Shown in pieces: positions 41,445 through 48,939 of a DNA stretch of 55,333 nt (position 1 is the first letter of the stretch; every line of letters begins with the position of its first letter). The DNA is from Candidatus Geothermarchaeota archaeon (GTDB lineage Archaea > Thermoproteota > Nitrososphaeria > Geothermarchaeales > JDFR-13). Below the pieces are notes generated by a model, which was not told where the DNA came from, did not search any database, and saw nothing but the letters and a program-made list of their open reading frames with translations. The translations under genes were made by a program, and so were the position numbers. The DNA lies in assembly GCA_015523725.1 (NCBI GenBank), contig WAJV01000034.1, positions 1 through 55,333 on the forward strand. Direction: 5' to 3'.

Positions 41445-42917
41445 TTAGGCTAATAGTTCCAGAACGTGTTCTCTTTTATTTATTCCTCTTTCCAATGTCC
41501 TTAGTTTTCTTTTTGTGATGACGCTGACTATGTCGCTTATATCAATTACTTCGTTGATGTCTTCGCTTAATAGGAGTATTGAGCCTCCCTCATTTATGTA
41601 TTCCATAAATATATTGTGCAGTGTTTCTATGCTTATATGGTCGAGTGCTTTTGTGGGATTTATCGCGATCAAAATCTTTGGTTTTAGAATAATTTCTCTA
41701 GATACTGCCAGTTTTTGCAGGTTTCCTCCTGACAGTGTGCCGGCGTTTTGTTTTAGTGATTCAGCTTTGATGCGGAATTTGTTGATAATGTGTTCCATGT
41801 AATTTTCTTGAATCCTCCATAGCCTTTGTTTCACTCGATAATTTTGCTCTATATTTAGGTCTAGAATTAGGCTTTTTAGTATGTTGTCCGGGATATACCC
41901 GACCATATTCGCCATCTCGTCCCTATCGATTCTTCTTAGGTCTTGCCCGAGGATTGTTATCTTACCCCCACTATATTCACGTAATCCATATAATGTCTCA
42001 CCCAATTCCTTCAAACCTGATCCAGCGAGCCCGAAGACTCCATGAATTTCGCCTTCCCTTAATTCAAGGGTTATGTTTTCCAGTATTTTGTTTCCATAGT
42101 CATCATATATATCTACACCTACGACGCTTAACACTGTGTCTCCCGGACCATTTCTCTTGGATAATTTTAATTGTTTTTCTTTTTCAACAGTTGCTCCAAA
42201 CATTTCATGAATGATCATTTCCTTATTTGCATTTTTCTTATCAATGGTCGTAATAACTTCTCCATTTCGCAATATCGTTATTCTATCCCCTATATTTAGT
42301 GCTTCATCGATTCTGTGGGTAATAACTATTATTAATCTCCCCTCATTTCTCAAGCTATTAATGAATTTATATAAATGAAGTTTTTCCTTATCCGTCAATA
42401 GTGTTGTGGGTTCATCTAATATTAAGACCTTTGGTTTTAGTAGCAATGCCTTTAATATCTCTACACGTTGTCTCTCACTAAAGGATAGTGTATAAACCTT
42501 TTTATTCAGATCGATATTTAATCCATACCTATTAATTATCTCCTTCGCATCTTTCTCAATGCTTTTAGTGGTATTTAAGTATCCATATTTATCCATGGCT
42601 AGGAGGAGGTTCTCTGCAACTGTAAGTTGCTCTATGAGTTTTGGATACTGGCTTACTATGGCTATTCCATTTTTTAGTGAGTCTTTTGTATTTCTTATCC
42701 TTATTTTTCTCCCATCCAGTATTATATCACCCGAATCTATTCGGTAGATGCCTGCTAATATTTTTGCTAGTGTGGTTTTACCAGCTCCATTTTCACCCAA
42801 TATGATATGAATCTCTCCCCTTCTAAAATTTATGGATACGTTTTTTAATGCTTTTATTGGTCCGAATTCCTTGGATAAATTATGAATAAAAAGGAGTGGT
42901 TCCTTGTCCATATTCAT
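41445..42917 (-). CDS. Nucleoside-type ABC transporter ATPase (two ABC domains)
   Basis: The 490-residue protein carries two tandem ABC domains, as in sugar/nucleoside importers of the NupO/RbsA type. Domain 1 has Walker A GENGAGKTT and Walker B VLILDEPTTLL. Its LSFSERQRVEI replaces the standard LSGGQ. Domain 2 has a degenerate Walker A (GLAGSGLKELG), LSGGNLQKLAVSREI and a weak Walker B (ILIAINPTKALD). Such asymmetry is normal in this group. Alternative ATG starts are 42917 and 42911. Confidence 0.92.
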   Translation of the reverse strand: MNMDKEPLLFIHNLSKEFGPIKALKNVSINFRRGEIHIILGENGAGKTTLAKILAGIYRIDSGDIILDGRKIRIRNTKDSLKNGIAIVSQYPKLIEQLTVAENLLLAMDKYGYLNTTKSIEKDAKEIINRYGLNIDLNKKVYTLSFSERQRVEILKALLLKPKVLILDEPTTLLTDKEKLHLYKFINSLRNEGRLIIVITHRIDEALNIGDRITILRNGEVITTIDKKNANKEMIIHEMFGATVEKEKQLKLSKRNGPGDTVLSVVGVDIYDDYGNKILENITLELREGEIHGVFGLAGSGLKELGETLYGLREYSGGKITILGQDLRRIDRDEMANMVGYIPDNILKSLILDLNIEQNYRVKQRLWRIQENYMEHIINKFRIKAESLKQNAGTLSGGNLQKLAVSREIILKPKILIAINPTKALDHISIETLHNIFMEYINEGGSILLLSEDINEVIDISDIVSVITKRKLRTLERGINKREHVLELLA

Positions 42918-42936
42918 TTGGATCTACCGTCTCAGA

Positions 42937-44208
42937 CTATTTTTGAACGACTACATTATTGAGGAACCAGCCCATTCCCCAGAGATCATCATGACCTAAT
43001 CTAACTCCTTCAGGTATATTTATCGAATCCCCTTTATCATAATGCTTACCTAATACGTCACCACCAGTATCTAGCCACATGTTTCCACTCAATGGTCCTG
43101 TGAATGGATCGAAGGCTAGATTAGGGTCTTGCATTTCATTATATCTTCTTTCTATCAATTCTAGTAAAGTAATTCTCTCACCGGTTAACTTATCTTCCAC
43201 GTCGATTCCCTCGAATCTCTGCCTGAATTTATCACTTATCCACATTCTGTCATCATAACTCTTTGCACCTAAATCTACTGCACCAGAGTCTAGTAGATAC
43301 CAGTAATCTACATTCTCTAGGTTCTGGTTGGTGTATAATCCTGCATATACCTTGGCTAATATATCTTTATATATGACGCCCCATCTAACTATTTGGCCAC
43401 TAACCACCACATCCTTACCATATTCATACATTGGGCTATAATGACTGAATACAGGTATTTCAACTCCATTATCCTCGTAATAGGACTGAGCATATTGGAT
43501 TGTGCTTGGAGTATCTTCTGTGAATGCTAATACATCGCATCCCAGTTGTTCAACGAGAGTGGCTGCCGCCTCCTTAGCTAAGTCTGGTGCAAACCACTCC
43601 CCAATTTCTATTACATATACTTTTGAATCAGGGTTTACCTCGGTTATACCTATGGTGAATGCATTAATGTGTCTTATAACCTCTGGTATTAAGTGGGCGG
43701 CTACATAACCTACTTTGCCACTTTTTGTTAGTGCACCCGCCATTAATCCATTTAAATAATATATCTGGTATAGGTCGGCAAAATATGTCCCCATATTCTT
43801 ATTCCTCTTGTATCCTGAGCAATGGAAGAATATTTTATCCGGATGGGCTACGCTACTGTCATAGGTTTGGTTCATAAAATCGAAACTAGTTGTGAATATA
43901 ACATCATATCCTTGATTAATATATTTATTAATAACTTGTTCCGTCTCACCGACTTTAACGGACTCTATTCCAGCTGTCTCTAGCCATTTGAAGGTGTTTT
44001 GAGCCTCTTTTCTACCGACGTCATGGGCATGGGTCCATCCATAATCCCCAACTGGACCTACATAAATCCAGGCGGCTTTAAGTTTTTTTCCTACACCCCC
44101 TCCCCCACCTACTTGTTTGGGGGCAGCGTAATAACCTACACCCCCTCCAACAGCGAGTCCTAAAACTCCGGTTGCAGCCATTTTTAGGAAATCTCTTCTA
44201 GATGACAT
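42937..44208 (-). CDS. BMP-family substrate-binding protein with Tat signal
   Basis: The 423-residue protein begins MSSRRDFLKMAATGVLGLAVGGGVGYYAAP, a twin-arginine (SRRDFLK) signal, so it is exported folded. The mature part follows the BMP (basic membrane protein) family of nucleoside-binding lipoproteins: KAAWIYVGPVGDYGWTHAHDVGRKE, IFTTSFDFMNQT, KIFFHCSG and a typical KVGYVAAHLIPEVIRHINAFTIGI block. No lipobox is visible. It heads the transporter operon. ATG 44208 lies eleven bases after GGTG and below a palindromic element. Confidence 0.92.
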   Translation of the reverse strand: MSSRRDFLKMAATGVLGLAVGGGVGYYAAPKQVGGGGGVGKKLKAAWIYVGPVGDYGWTHAHDVGRKEAQNTFKWLETAGIESVKVGETEQVINKYINQGYDVIFTTSFDFMNQTYDSSVAHPDKIFFHCSGYKRNKNMGTYFADLYQIYYLNGLMAGALTKSGKVGYVAAHLIPEVIRHINAFTIGITEVNPDSKVYVIEIGEWFAPDLAKEAAATLVEQLGCDVLAFTEDTPSTIQYAQSYYEDNGVEIPVFSHYSPMYEYGKDVVVSGQIVRWGVIYKDILAKVYAGLYTNQNLENVDYWYLLDSGAVDLGAKSYDDRMWISDKFRQRFEGIDVEDKLTGERITLLELIERRYNEMQDPNLAFDPFTGPLSGNMWLDTGGDVLGKHYDKGDSINIPEGVRLGHDDLWGMGWFLNNVVVQK

Positions 44209-44218
44209 TTCTTAACAC

Positions 44219-44237
44219 CATATTATTCAATAATATG
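44219..44237. promoter_or_regulatory. Palindrome CATATTATT-C-AATAATATG in the transporter leader
   Basis: Perfect nine-base arms around one central base abut the GGTG ribosome-binding site of the binding-protein gene. A one-base loop makes an RNA hairpin unlikely, so a protein-binding site is the better guess. Confidence 0.4.
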
Positions 44238-44265
44238 TAAATCTATTATAGGCTCTTAACAATTT

Positions 44266-44285
44266 TTTAACATATTTATGTTAAA
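44266..44285. promoter_or_regulatory. Operator copy 1: TTTAACAT-ATTT-ATGTTAAA
   Basis: Perfect inverted repeat with eight-base arms and four-base spacer, 58 bases upstream of the binding-protein start. The same 18-base core recurs at 44350. It sits upstream of a possible TATA stretch of the transporter promoter (44247-44255). The divergent HTH-PRTase regulator is the obvious candidate ligand-binding protein. Confidence 0.65.
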
Positions 44286-44349
44286 TAAGTACCATGCAAC
44301 TTTTTATTTACGTGTTTATATAATTTAGTTAAATGCTTATAACATAAGT

Positions 44350-44367
44350 TTAACATTATTATGTTAA
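44350..44367. promoter_or_regulatory. Operator copy 2: TTAACAT-TATT-ATGTTAA
   Basis: Same half-sites and spacing as copy 1, three bases before the regulator ATG at 44371. A TATA-like stretch at about 44316-44326 places transcription start close to 44345-44350, so the site overlaps it. This suits autorepression. Confidence 0.65.
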
Positions 44368-44370
44368 GAT

Positions 44371-45078
44371 ATGAAGCGCTACATGAATCTGATTAGGGCA
44401 TTATATTTTATTGAATTGCTGCGATTAGCGAAGAAAAGGCTTACGTGGAGTGAGATATCGAGTAGGCTCGGTGAGTCTCCAGCAGCTCTTAGTAGATATA
44501 TGCATGGTCATGTTGTGCCTAGTGGTAATAAGATGGAGAGGCTGATCGGTGATTTAGAGAGTGTTATTGATTTTGAGAGGGAGGTTCTTGAGCGTGTACG
44601 CTATGATAACAGGAGTGGTTTCATTGATAATCAGAGGCTGATTAGTGATATTAAGTTCTTGGATTTGGTTGCTAAGAGGGTTGCTTCCAAGTATATGGGT
44701 AAGATAGATATAGTTTTATCTCCCGCCGCCGATGGTATTCCGTTTGCAACTTTAGTAGCTAATTATATGGATTGTAATTTAGGTATAATTAAGGATTATA
44801 GGGAGACTGCTGTTCACAAGTATGTGGAGGGCTTGCTTTATAGTGAGGATGGTGGTGTACGTCCATTATATCTGCCTAGATCATTGATAAGGAAAGGATA
44901 TCGTGCGTTGATTGTCGATGATGTTATTAGGACGGGGGCCACTCACAGAGCCATTGTCGATATGTTGGCTAAGATTAAGGCGAGGGTTGAAGCTATTTCT
45001 GTGTTGATTGTAATTGGGGATGCTTGGAAGAAGCGGATTGTTGACGTGGATATTGATTATCTGGCTTATATGCCTTAG
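44371..45078 (+). CDS. HTH-phosphoribosyltransferase transcriptional regulator
   Basis: The 235-residue protein has an N-terminal helix-turn-helix (about 20-60, RLTWSEISSRLGESPAALSRYMHGHVVPSG) fused to a type I phosphoribosyltransferase domain. The PRPP motif is LIVDDVIRTGATH (180-192). The architecture resembles archaeal GfcR-type regulators, and by convergence bacterial PurR. It probably senses PRPP or a nucleotide. It is divergent from the nucleoside ABC transporter, and the intergenic region holds two identical inverted repeats. The protein may lack real PRTase activity. It is almost certainly leaderless or has a very short leader. Confidence 0.88.
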   Translation: MKRYMNLIRALYFIELLRLAKKRLTWSEISSRLGESPAALSRYMHGHVVPSGNKMERLIGDLESVIDFEREVLERVRYDNRSGFIDNQRLISDIKFLDLVAKRVASKYMGKIDIVLSPAADGIPFATLVANYMDCNLGIIKDYRETAVHKYVEGLLYSEDGGVRPLYLPRSLIRKGYRALIVDDVIRTGATHRAIVDMLAKIKARVEAISVLIVIGDAWKKRIVDVDIDYLAYMP

Positions 45079-45093
45079 TTGATGGTGTGTACT

Positions 45094-46077
45094 ATGCTTA
45101 GGGGTTGTGTTATTGGGCTTGGTTATATGGGTCGCCACCATTTGAGGAATCTTGTTCGGTTGAGTAGAGAGGGTTATGGTGTAGAGGTTGTTGGTGCGTC
45201 TGATATAGATGTAGAGAAGAGGTCTATAGCTGAGGAGTATGGCGTTCCGTTCTATAAGTCTTATATGGAGTTGGTGGATAGGGAGGAGCCTGATTTTGCT
45301 TGTATAGTGGTTCCCACTGGTATTCATGATGAGGTCGCTATTAGGCTCGCTGAGAGGGGTATTAATTTTTTGATTGAGAAGCCATTAGCCGATTCCCTTG
45401 AGAAAGCTGTTAAGATATATAATGCCGTTCGGGATTATCGAGTTAAGGCTATGGTGGGGCATATAGAGAGGTTTAACCCTGTCATTCTTGAAATTAAAAA
45501 GTTATTGGGTAAGGGTATATTGGGTGAGGTGATATCTATATCTAGTATGAGGGTCGGTCTTCCTCGTTTAATTGATATAGATGTGGTTGATGATCTGGCT
45601 ATTCATGATATTGATTTGATTTATTATTTGACTGGGAGTAGAGTTGGGAATGGGTATGGAGCTGGTGTTAAGAAGTTGGGATATGGTTATGGATGGGATC
45701 ATGCTGATATTATCCTTATTATGGAGAATGGTGTAATTGGTAGGGTCACGGTTGGTAGACTTTCTCCTATTAAGATTCGTAGATTGGAGATGTTGTGTAG
45801 TGAATGGTTTGTTGAGGCGGATTTACTTAAGCAAAGGGCTTATATGTATAGGGGTATATTGAATAAGAAGTATGTTGGTAGTTGGAGGGATTTCATGGAT
45901 TTCTTGAAGATTTTTAGGACTAGGCGTAGGAATATTGAAGTAGTTAGTGAGGAGCCTCTATATTTGGAGTTGAAGGCTTTCATAGATTATGTCATGGGTC
46001 GCCGTGAAGCACCTGTTCCCTTGGAGGATGCTATTGAAGTGTTGAAGGTGATTAGGTCTATTAAATATCTGCATTAA
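45094..46077 (+). CDS. Gfo/Idh/MocA oxidoreductase, likely UDP-sugar 3-dehydrogenase
   Basis: The 327-residue NAD-dependent protein begins MLRGCVIGLGYMGRHHLRNL, the Rossmann motif, and has the EKPLADS catalytic Lys segment plus GHIERFNPV, seen in WbpB-like UDP-GlcNAc(A) 3-dehydrogenases. It would oxidise C3 of the UDP-sugar before transamination by the DegT-family enzyme at 46673. ATG 45094 lies ten bases after GGTG; TTG 45079 and ATG 45082 are also in frame. It follows the regulator closely and is convergent with the acetyltransferase. Confidence 0.85.
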   Translation: MLRGCVIGLGYMGRHHLRNLVRLSREGYGVEVVGASDIDVEKRSIAEEYGVPFYKSYMELVDREEPDFACIVVPTGIHDEVAIRLAERGINFLIEKPLADSLEKAVKIYNAVRDYRVKAMVGHIERFNPVILEIKKLLGKGILGEVISISSMRVGLPRLIDIDVVDDLAIHDIDLIYYLTGSRVGNGYGAGVKKLGYGYGWDHADIILIMENGVIGRVTVGRLSPIKIRRLEMLCSEWFVEADLLKQRAYMYRGILNKKYVGSWRDFMDFLKIFRTRRRNIEVVSEEPLYLELKAFIDYVMGRREAPVPLEDAIEVLKVIRSIKYLH

Positions 46078-46092
46078 ATTTTGAGAAGCGGT

Positions 46093-46686
46093 TTATTCTA
46101 TTAAATTATAGTGTTCGATTGGTATATGATACTCCTCGTTGCATTTTTCGCACTTCATCAGTACATATTGTTCGTGTTTATTCACATAAGTTAACTTATC
46201 TCCACACTTACATACAAATCCTTTGACCCTAGCGGGGTTTCCGTATACTAGTGCATATGGTGGTACATCCTTAGTGACTACTGAACCCGCTCCTATCATT
46301 GCATATTCACCTATCTCTATACCGCATATTATGGTGCTATTGGCGCCTATAGAAGCTCCTTTTCTTACATATGTTTTGATTATTTGCCATGACTGGTTGA
46401 ATGCTCTTGGACGTAGGTCGTTGGTAAATACTACGTGGGGACCTATGAATACATCATCTTCTATATATACGCCTTGGAAGATGGATGCCCTATTCTCTAT
46501 CTTCACATTATTTCCAATATGTACTCCTCTACCGATATATACACATTTTCCTAGTATACAGTTTCTACCAATTTTAGCTTCTTCTCTAACTTGGGCTTCG
46601 TGCCATATCTTGGTGCCCTCCCCTATCTCAGCATCTTGCGATACATGGGCCGATGGATGGATGAATACCCTTTTATTTGTTTTCAT
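46093..46686 (-). CDS. WbpD-like UDP-sugar N-acetyltransferase with C-terminal zinc ribbon
   Basis: The 197-residue left-handed beta-helix transferase has hexapeptide repeats ([32 protein letters not shown]). The [13 protein letters not shown] and GYGNPAR-like [11 protein letters not shown] segments are characteristic of UDP-3-amino-sugar acetyltransferases (WbpD type). It would acetylate the 3-amino group. A short C-terminal zinc-ribbon-like tail ([24 protein letters not shown]) follows the acyltransferase. ATG 46686 overlaps the aminotransferase gene by 14 bases. Confidence 0.88.
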   Translation of the reverse strand: MKTNKRVFIHPSAHVSQDAEIGEGTKIWHEAQVREEAKIGRNCILGKCVYIGRGVHIGNNVKIENRASIFQGVYIEDDVFIGPHVVFTNDLRPRAFNQSWQIIKTYVRKGASIGANSTIICGIEIGEYAMIGAGSVVTKDVPPYALVYGNPARVKGFVCKCGDKLTYVNKHEQYVLMKCEKCNEEYHIPIEHYNLIE

Positions 46687-47776
46687 AATACTCAATAATT
46701 TTCTTTACAATGTTATTTAAATCTCTGTTAGTGAGTAATGGATGTACCGGTAGAGATAGAACTTGTTTTGAGGCTATCTCACTATTTTCTAGGTGTAGTT
46801 CTCCATATCCGAGTTTTCTATATAATTCCTGTCTGTATATTGGTTTGGGGTAATGTATATCTGTTTGTATATTGTATTTACCTAGATGATTTTTTAGGTC
46901 ATCCCTATCATATGTCCTTATTACGTATTGATGGTATACGTGCTTTGCGTATGGTGCTTCAATTGGTAAGTTTATTTCAGGGATTTTATTTAGATTCCTT
47001 GTTAGGAATTCAGCGTTTTTTCTCCTAACTTCATTTAACATATCCAGTCTTTTTAGTTGGACGATTCCGATTGCTGCCAATATATCTGGCATCCTTAAGT
47101 TATATCCTAGTTCTATGTGATTGTATTTGCTTATTTGTCCATGATCCATTATTAGTTTAATCCTCCTATCTATCTCTTCATCATTAGTCACTATAATTCC
47201 CCCTTCTCCCGTTGTCATATTTTTTGTTGCATAGAGGGAGAATACGGCAATATCCCCGAAGCTTCCTACTTTTTTACCATTGTATGTTGCTCCATGTGCT
47301 TGGCTTGCATCCTCTATTATGTATAGTTTATGGTCTGATGCAATGTCTAGAAATGGTTTTATGTCGCATGGGTGTCCATATAGGTGGACTAATATGATGG
47401 CCCTTGTTTTGGGCGTTATTTTTTCAAGGGTGTCTTCAGGATCTATCGTATATGTGCTTAGATCAATGTCTGCGAAGATTGGCTTGGCATTATTATATAA
47501 TACCGCGTTTGCGCTGGCTATGAATGAGAATGCTGGTGTAATGACTTCATCTCCCTCCCCAATTCCTAATGCTTTTATTGCCGCCATTAGTCCGAGTGTG
47601 CCGTTGGACACTGCTCTAGCGTATTTTGTACCAATATACTCGGCGAACATTTTCTCGAATTGATGTGCTTTGGGTCCATAGGCTATGTAGTTGCTCCTGA
47701 GGACCTCGGCCACAGCCTCAATCTCTTCATTTGTTATGTAGGGTGTGGAAATCGGTATCAAGTGCCTCTCCTCCAT
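46673..47776 (-). CDS. DegT/DnrJ/EryC1/StrS aminotransferase, WbpE-like
   Basis: The 367-residue PLP-dependent nucleotide-sugar aminotransferase has the PLP Lys in [15 protein letters not shown], the [27 protein letters not shown] block and the N-terminal [26 protein letters not shown]. It would aminate the 3-keto UDP-sugar produced by the Gfo/Idh enzyme. It is cotranscribed with the acetyltransferase. The three genes together point to a UDP-2,3-diacetamido-uronic acid for S-layer or archaellin N-glycans. No glycosyltransferase is in the window. Confidence 0.92.
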   Translation of the reverse strand: MEERHLIPISTPYITNEEIEAVAEVLRSNYIAYGPKAHQFEKMFAEYIGTKYARAVSNGTLGLMAAIKALGIGEGDEVITPAFSFIASANAVLYNNAKPIFADIDLSTYTIDPEDTLEKITPKTRAIILVHLYGHPCDIKPFLDIASDHKLYIIEDASQAHGATYNGKKVGSFGDIAVFSLYATKNMTTGEGGIIVTNDEEIDRRIKLIMDHGQISKYNHIELGYNLRMPDILAAIGIVQLKRLDMLNEVRRKNAEFLTRNLNKIPEINLPIEAPYAKHVYHQYVIRTYDRDDLKNHLGKYNIQTDIHYPKPIYRQELYRKLGYGELHLENSEIASKQVLSLPVHPLLTNRDLNNIVKKIIEYYENK

Positions 47777-47897
47777 AATTAATCATGTAACTGTATTATC
47801 TTGATATAAATAATTTTGGGGAGGTCTTAGGATATTACTATATATAAATTTGTGTCTATTCATTTAATTATTGATTATTTCTGTGAGGTAATTCCCC

Positions 47898-48869
47898 ATG
47901 AAGGTTATTGTCACTGGAGGGGCTGGTTATCTTGGGAGCCATCTAGTAGATAAATTATTGTCCTTTGGTGAGAATGTATTTGTTATTGATAATTTTTCAA
48001 CCGGCCGGGAGGAGAATATTTCACATAATATTGGGCGTAAGAATTTTAATTACTTCAGGGCTGATCTTAGATATCCCGAGGATTGGCACCCCTTCTTTAA
48101 GGATGCTGGAGTTATAATGCATTTCGCCGCAGATCCTAGTGTGAGGGAGAGTTTCTTTAAGCCGGATAAGCATTTTAGGGATGAGATTGTTGCAACCTTT
48201 AATGTGGTTGAGAATGCGAGGAAGTATGATGTTGAGTATGTGGTTTTTGCTAGTAGCAGTACTGTATATGGTGATGCGAGTACGGTTCCAACTCCTGAGG
48301 AATACAAGAATCTTGAACCTATATCTATATATGGTGGTTTTAAGTTGGCTTGTGAGAATATTCTTAAGGTTTACTCTAAACTGTATGGAATTAAGCTATT
48401 GATTTTAAGGTTTGCTAATGTGGTTGGGGGACGCGGTACTAGGGGAGTTGTTTATGATTTCGTTGTTAAGTTGAGGAGGAATCCTGGGGTTCTGGAGATA
48501 TTGGGTGATGGCAAGCAGAGGAAAAGTTATATTTATGTTGATGATGCGATTAACGCAACTATTCATCTTTATAATTTGTTGATAAAGAAGCGGCTTCCCC
48601 ATGATGTATATAATATTGGTAGTGAGGATTGGATATCCGTCGATGAGATTGCGAGCATCGTTGTTAAGGAGATGGGGTTGAAGGATGTCGTTTTCCACCT
48701 AAATCCACAGACCCCTGATGGTAGGGGTTGGGTTGGTGATGTTAAGAATATGTTGCTTGATATAACTAGGTTAAAGGAGACTGGGTTTAAATTGAAGTAT
48801 CCAACCTCCGGTCAAGCTGTTAGTAGGGCTGTTAAGGATTATTTGAAAGTAGTTAGTATATCGAGATAA
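47898..48869 (+). CDS. NAD-dependent epimerase, UDP-glucose 4-epimerase (GalE) family
   Basis: The 323-residue extended SDR starts MKVIVTGGAGYLGSHLVDKLL, the TGxxGxxG motif, and has the catalytic Tyr in SIYGGFKLACEN with YGDAST and an upstream Ser. It interconverts UDP-Glc/Gal or related UDP-sugars. Near the diacetamido-sugar genes it probably supplies another surface-glycan sugar. ATG 47898 follows GAGGTAA by about six bases. It is divergent from the aminotransferase. Confidence 0.88.
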   Translation: MKVIVTGGAGYLGSHLVDKLLSFGENVFVIDNFSTGREENISHNIGRKNFNYFRADLRYPEDWHPFFKDAGVIMHFAADPSVRESFFKPDKHFRDEIVATFNVVENARKYDVEYVVFASSSTVYGDASTVPTPEEYKNLEPISIYGGFKLACENILKVYSKLYGIKLLILRFANVVGGRGTRGVVYDFVVKLRRNPGVLEILGDGKQRKSYIYVDDAINATIHLYNLLIKKRLPHDVYNIGSEDWISVDEIASIVVKEMGLKDVVFHLNPQTPDGRGWVGDVKNMLLDITRLKETGFKLKYPTSGQAVSRAVKDYLKVVSISR

Positions 48870-48939
48870 AGGTATAAAAATTATGATTTACTCATATATA
48901 ATTATTAAAATATGGTTTTTAGCATTGTAAGTGATTATT

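Noticed and set aside
41445-42917. Frameshift or gene fusion of two separate ABC ATPases
   Set aside because: Two tandem ABC domains with a degenerate second half are normal in sugar/nucleoside importers of this type.
44219-44237. RNA hairpin or riboswitch in the transporter leader
   Set aside because: The arms are separated by one base, too tight for a hairpin, and the leader is too short for a known riboswitch.
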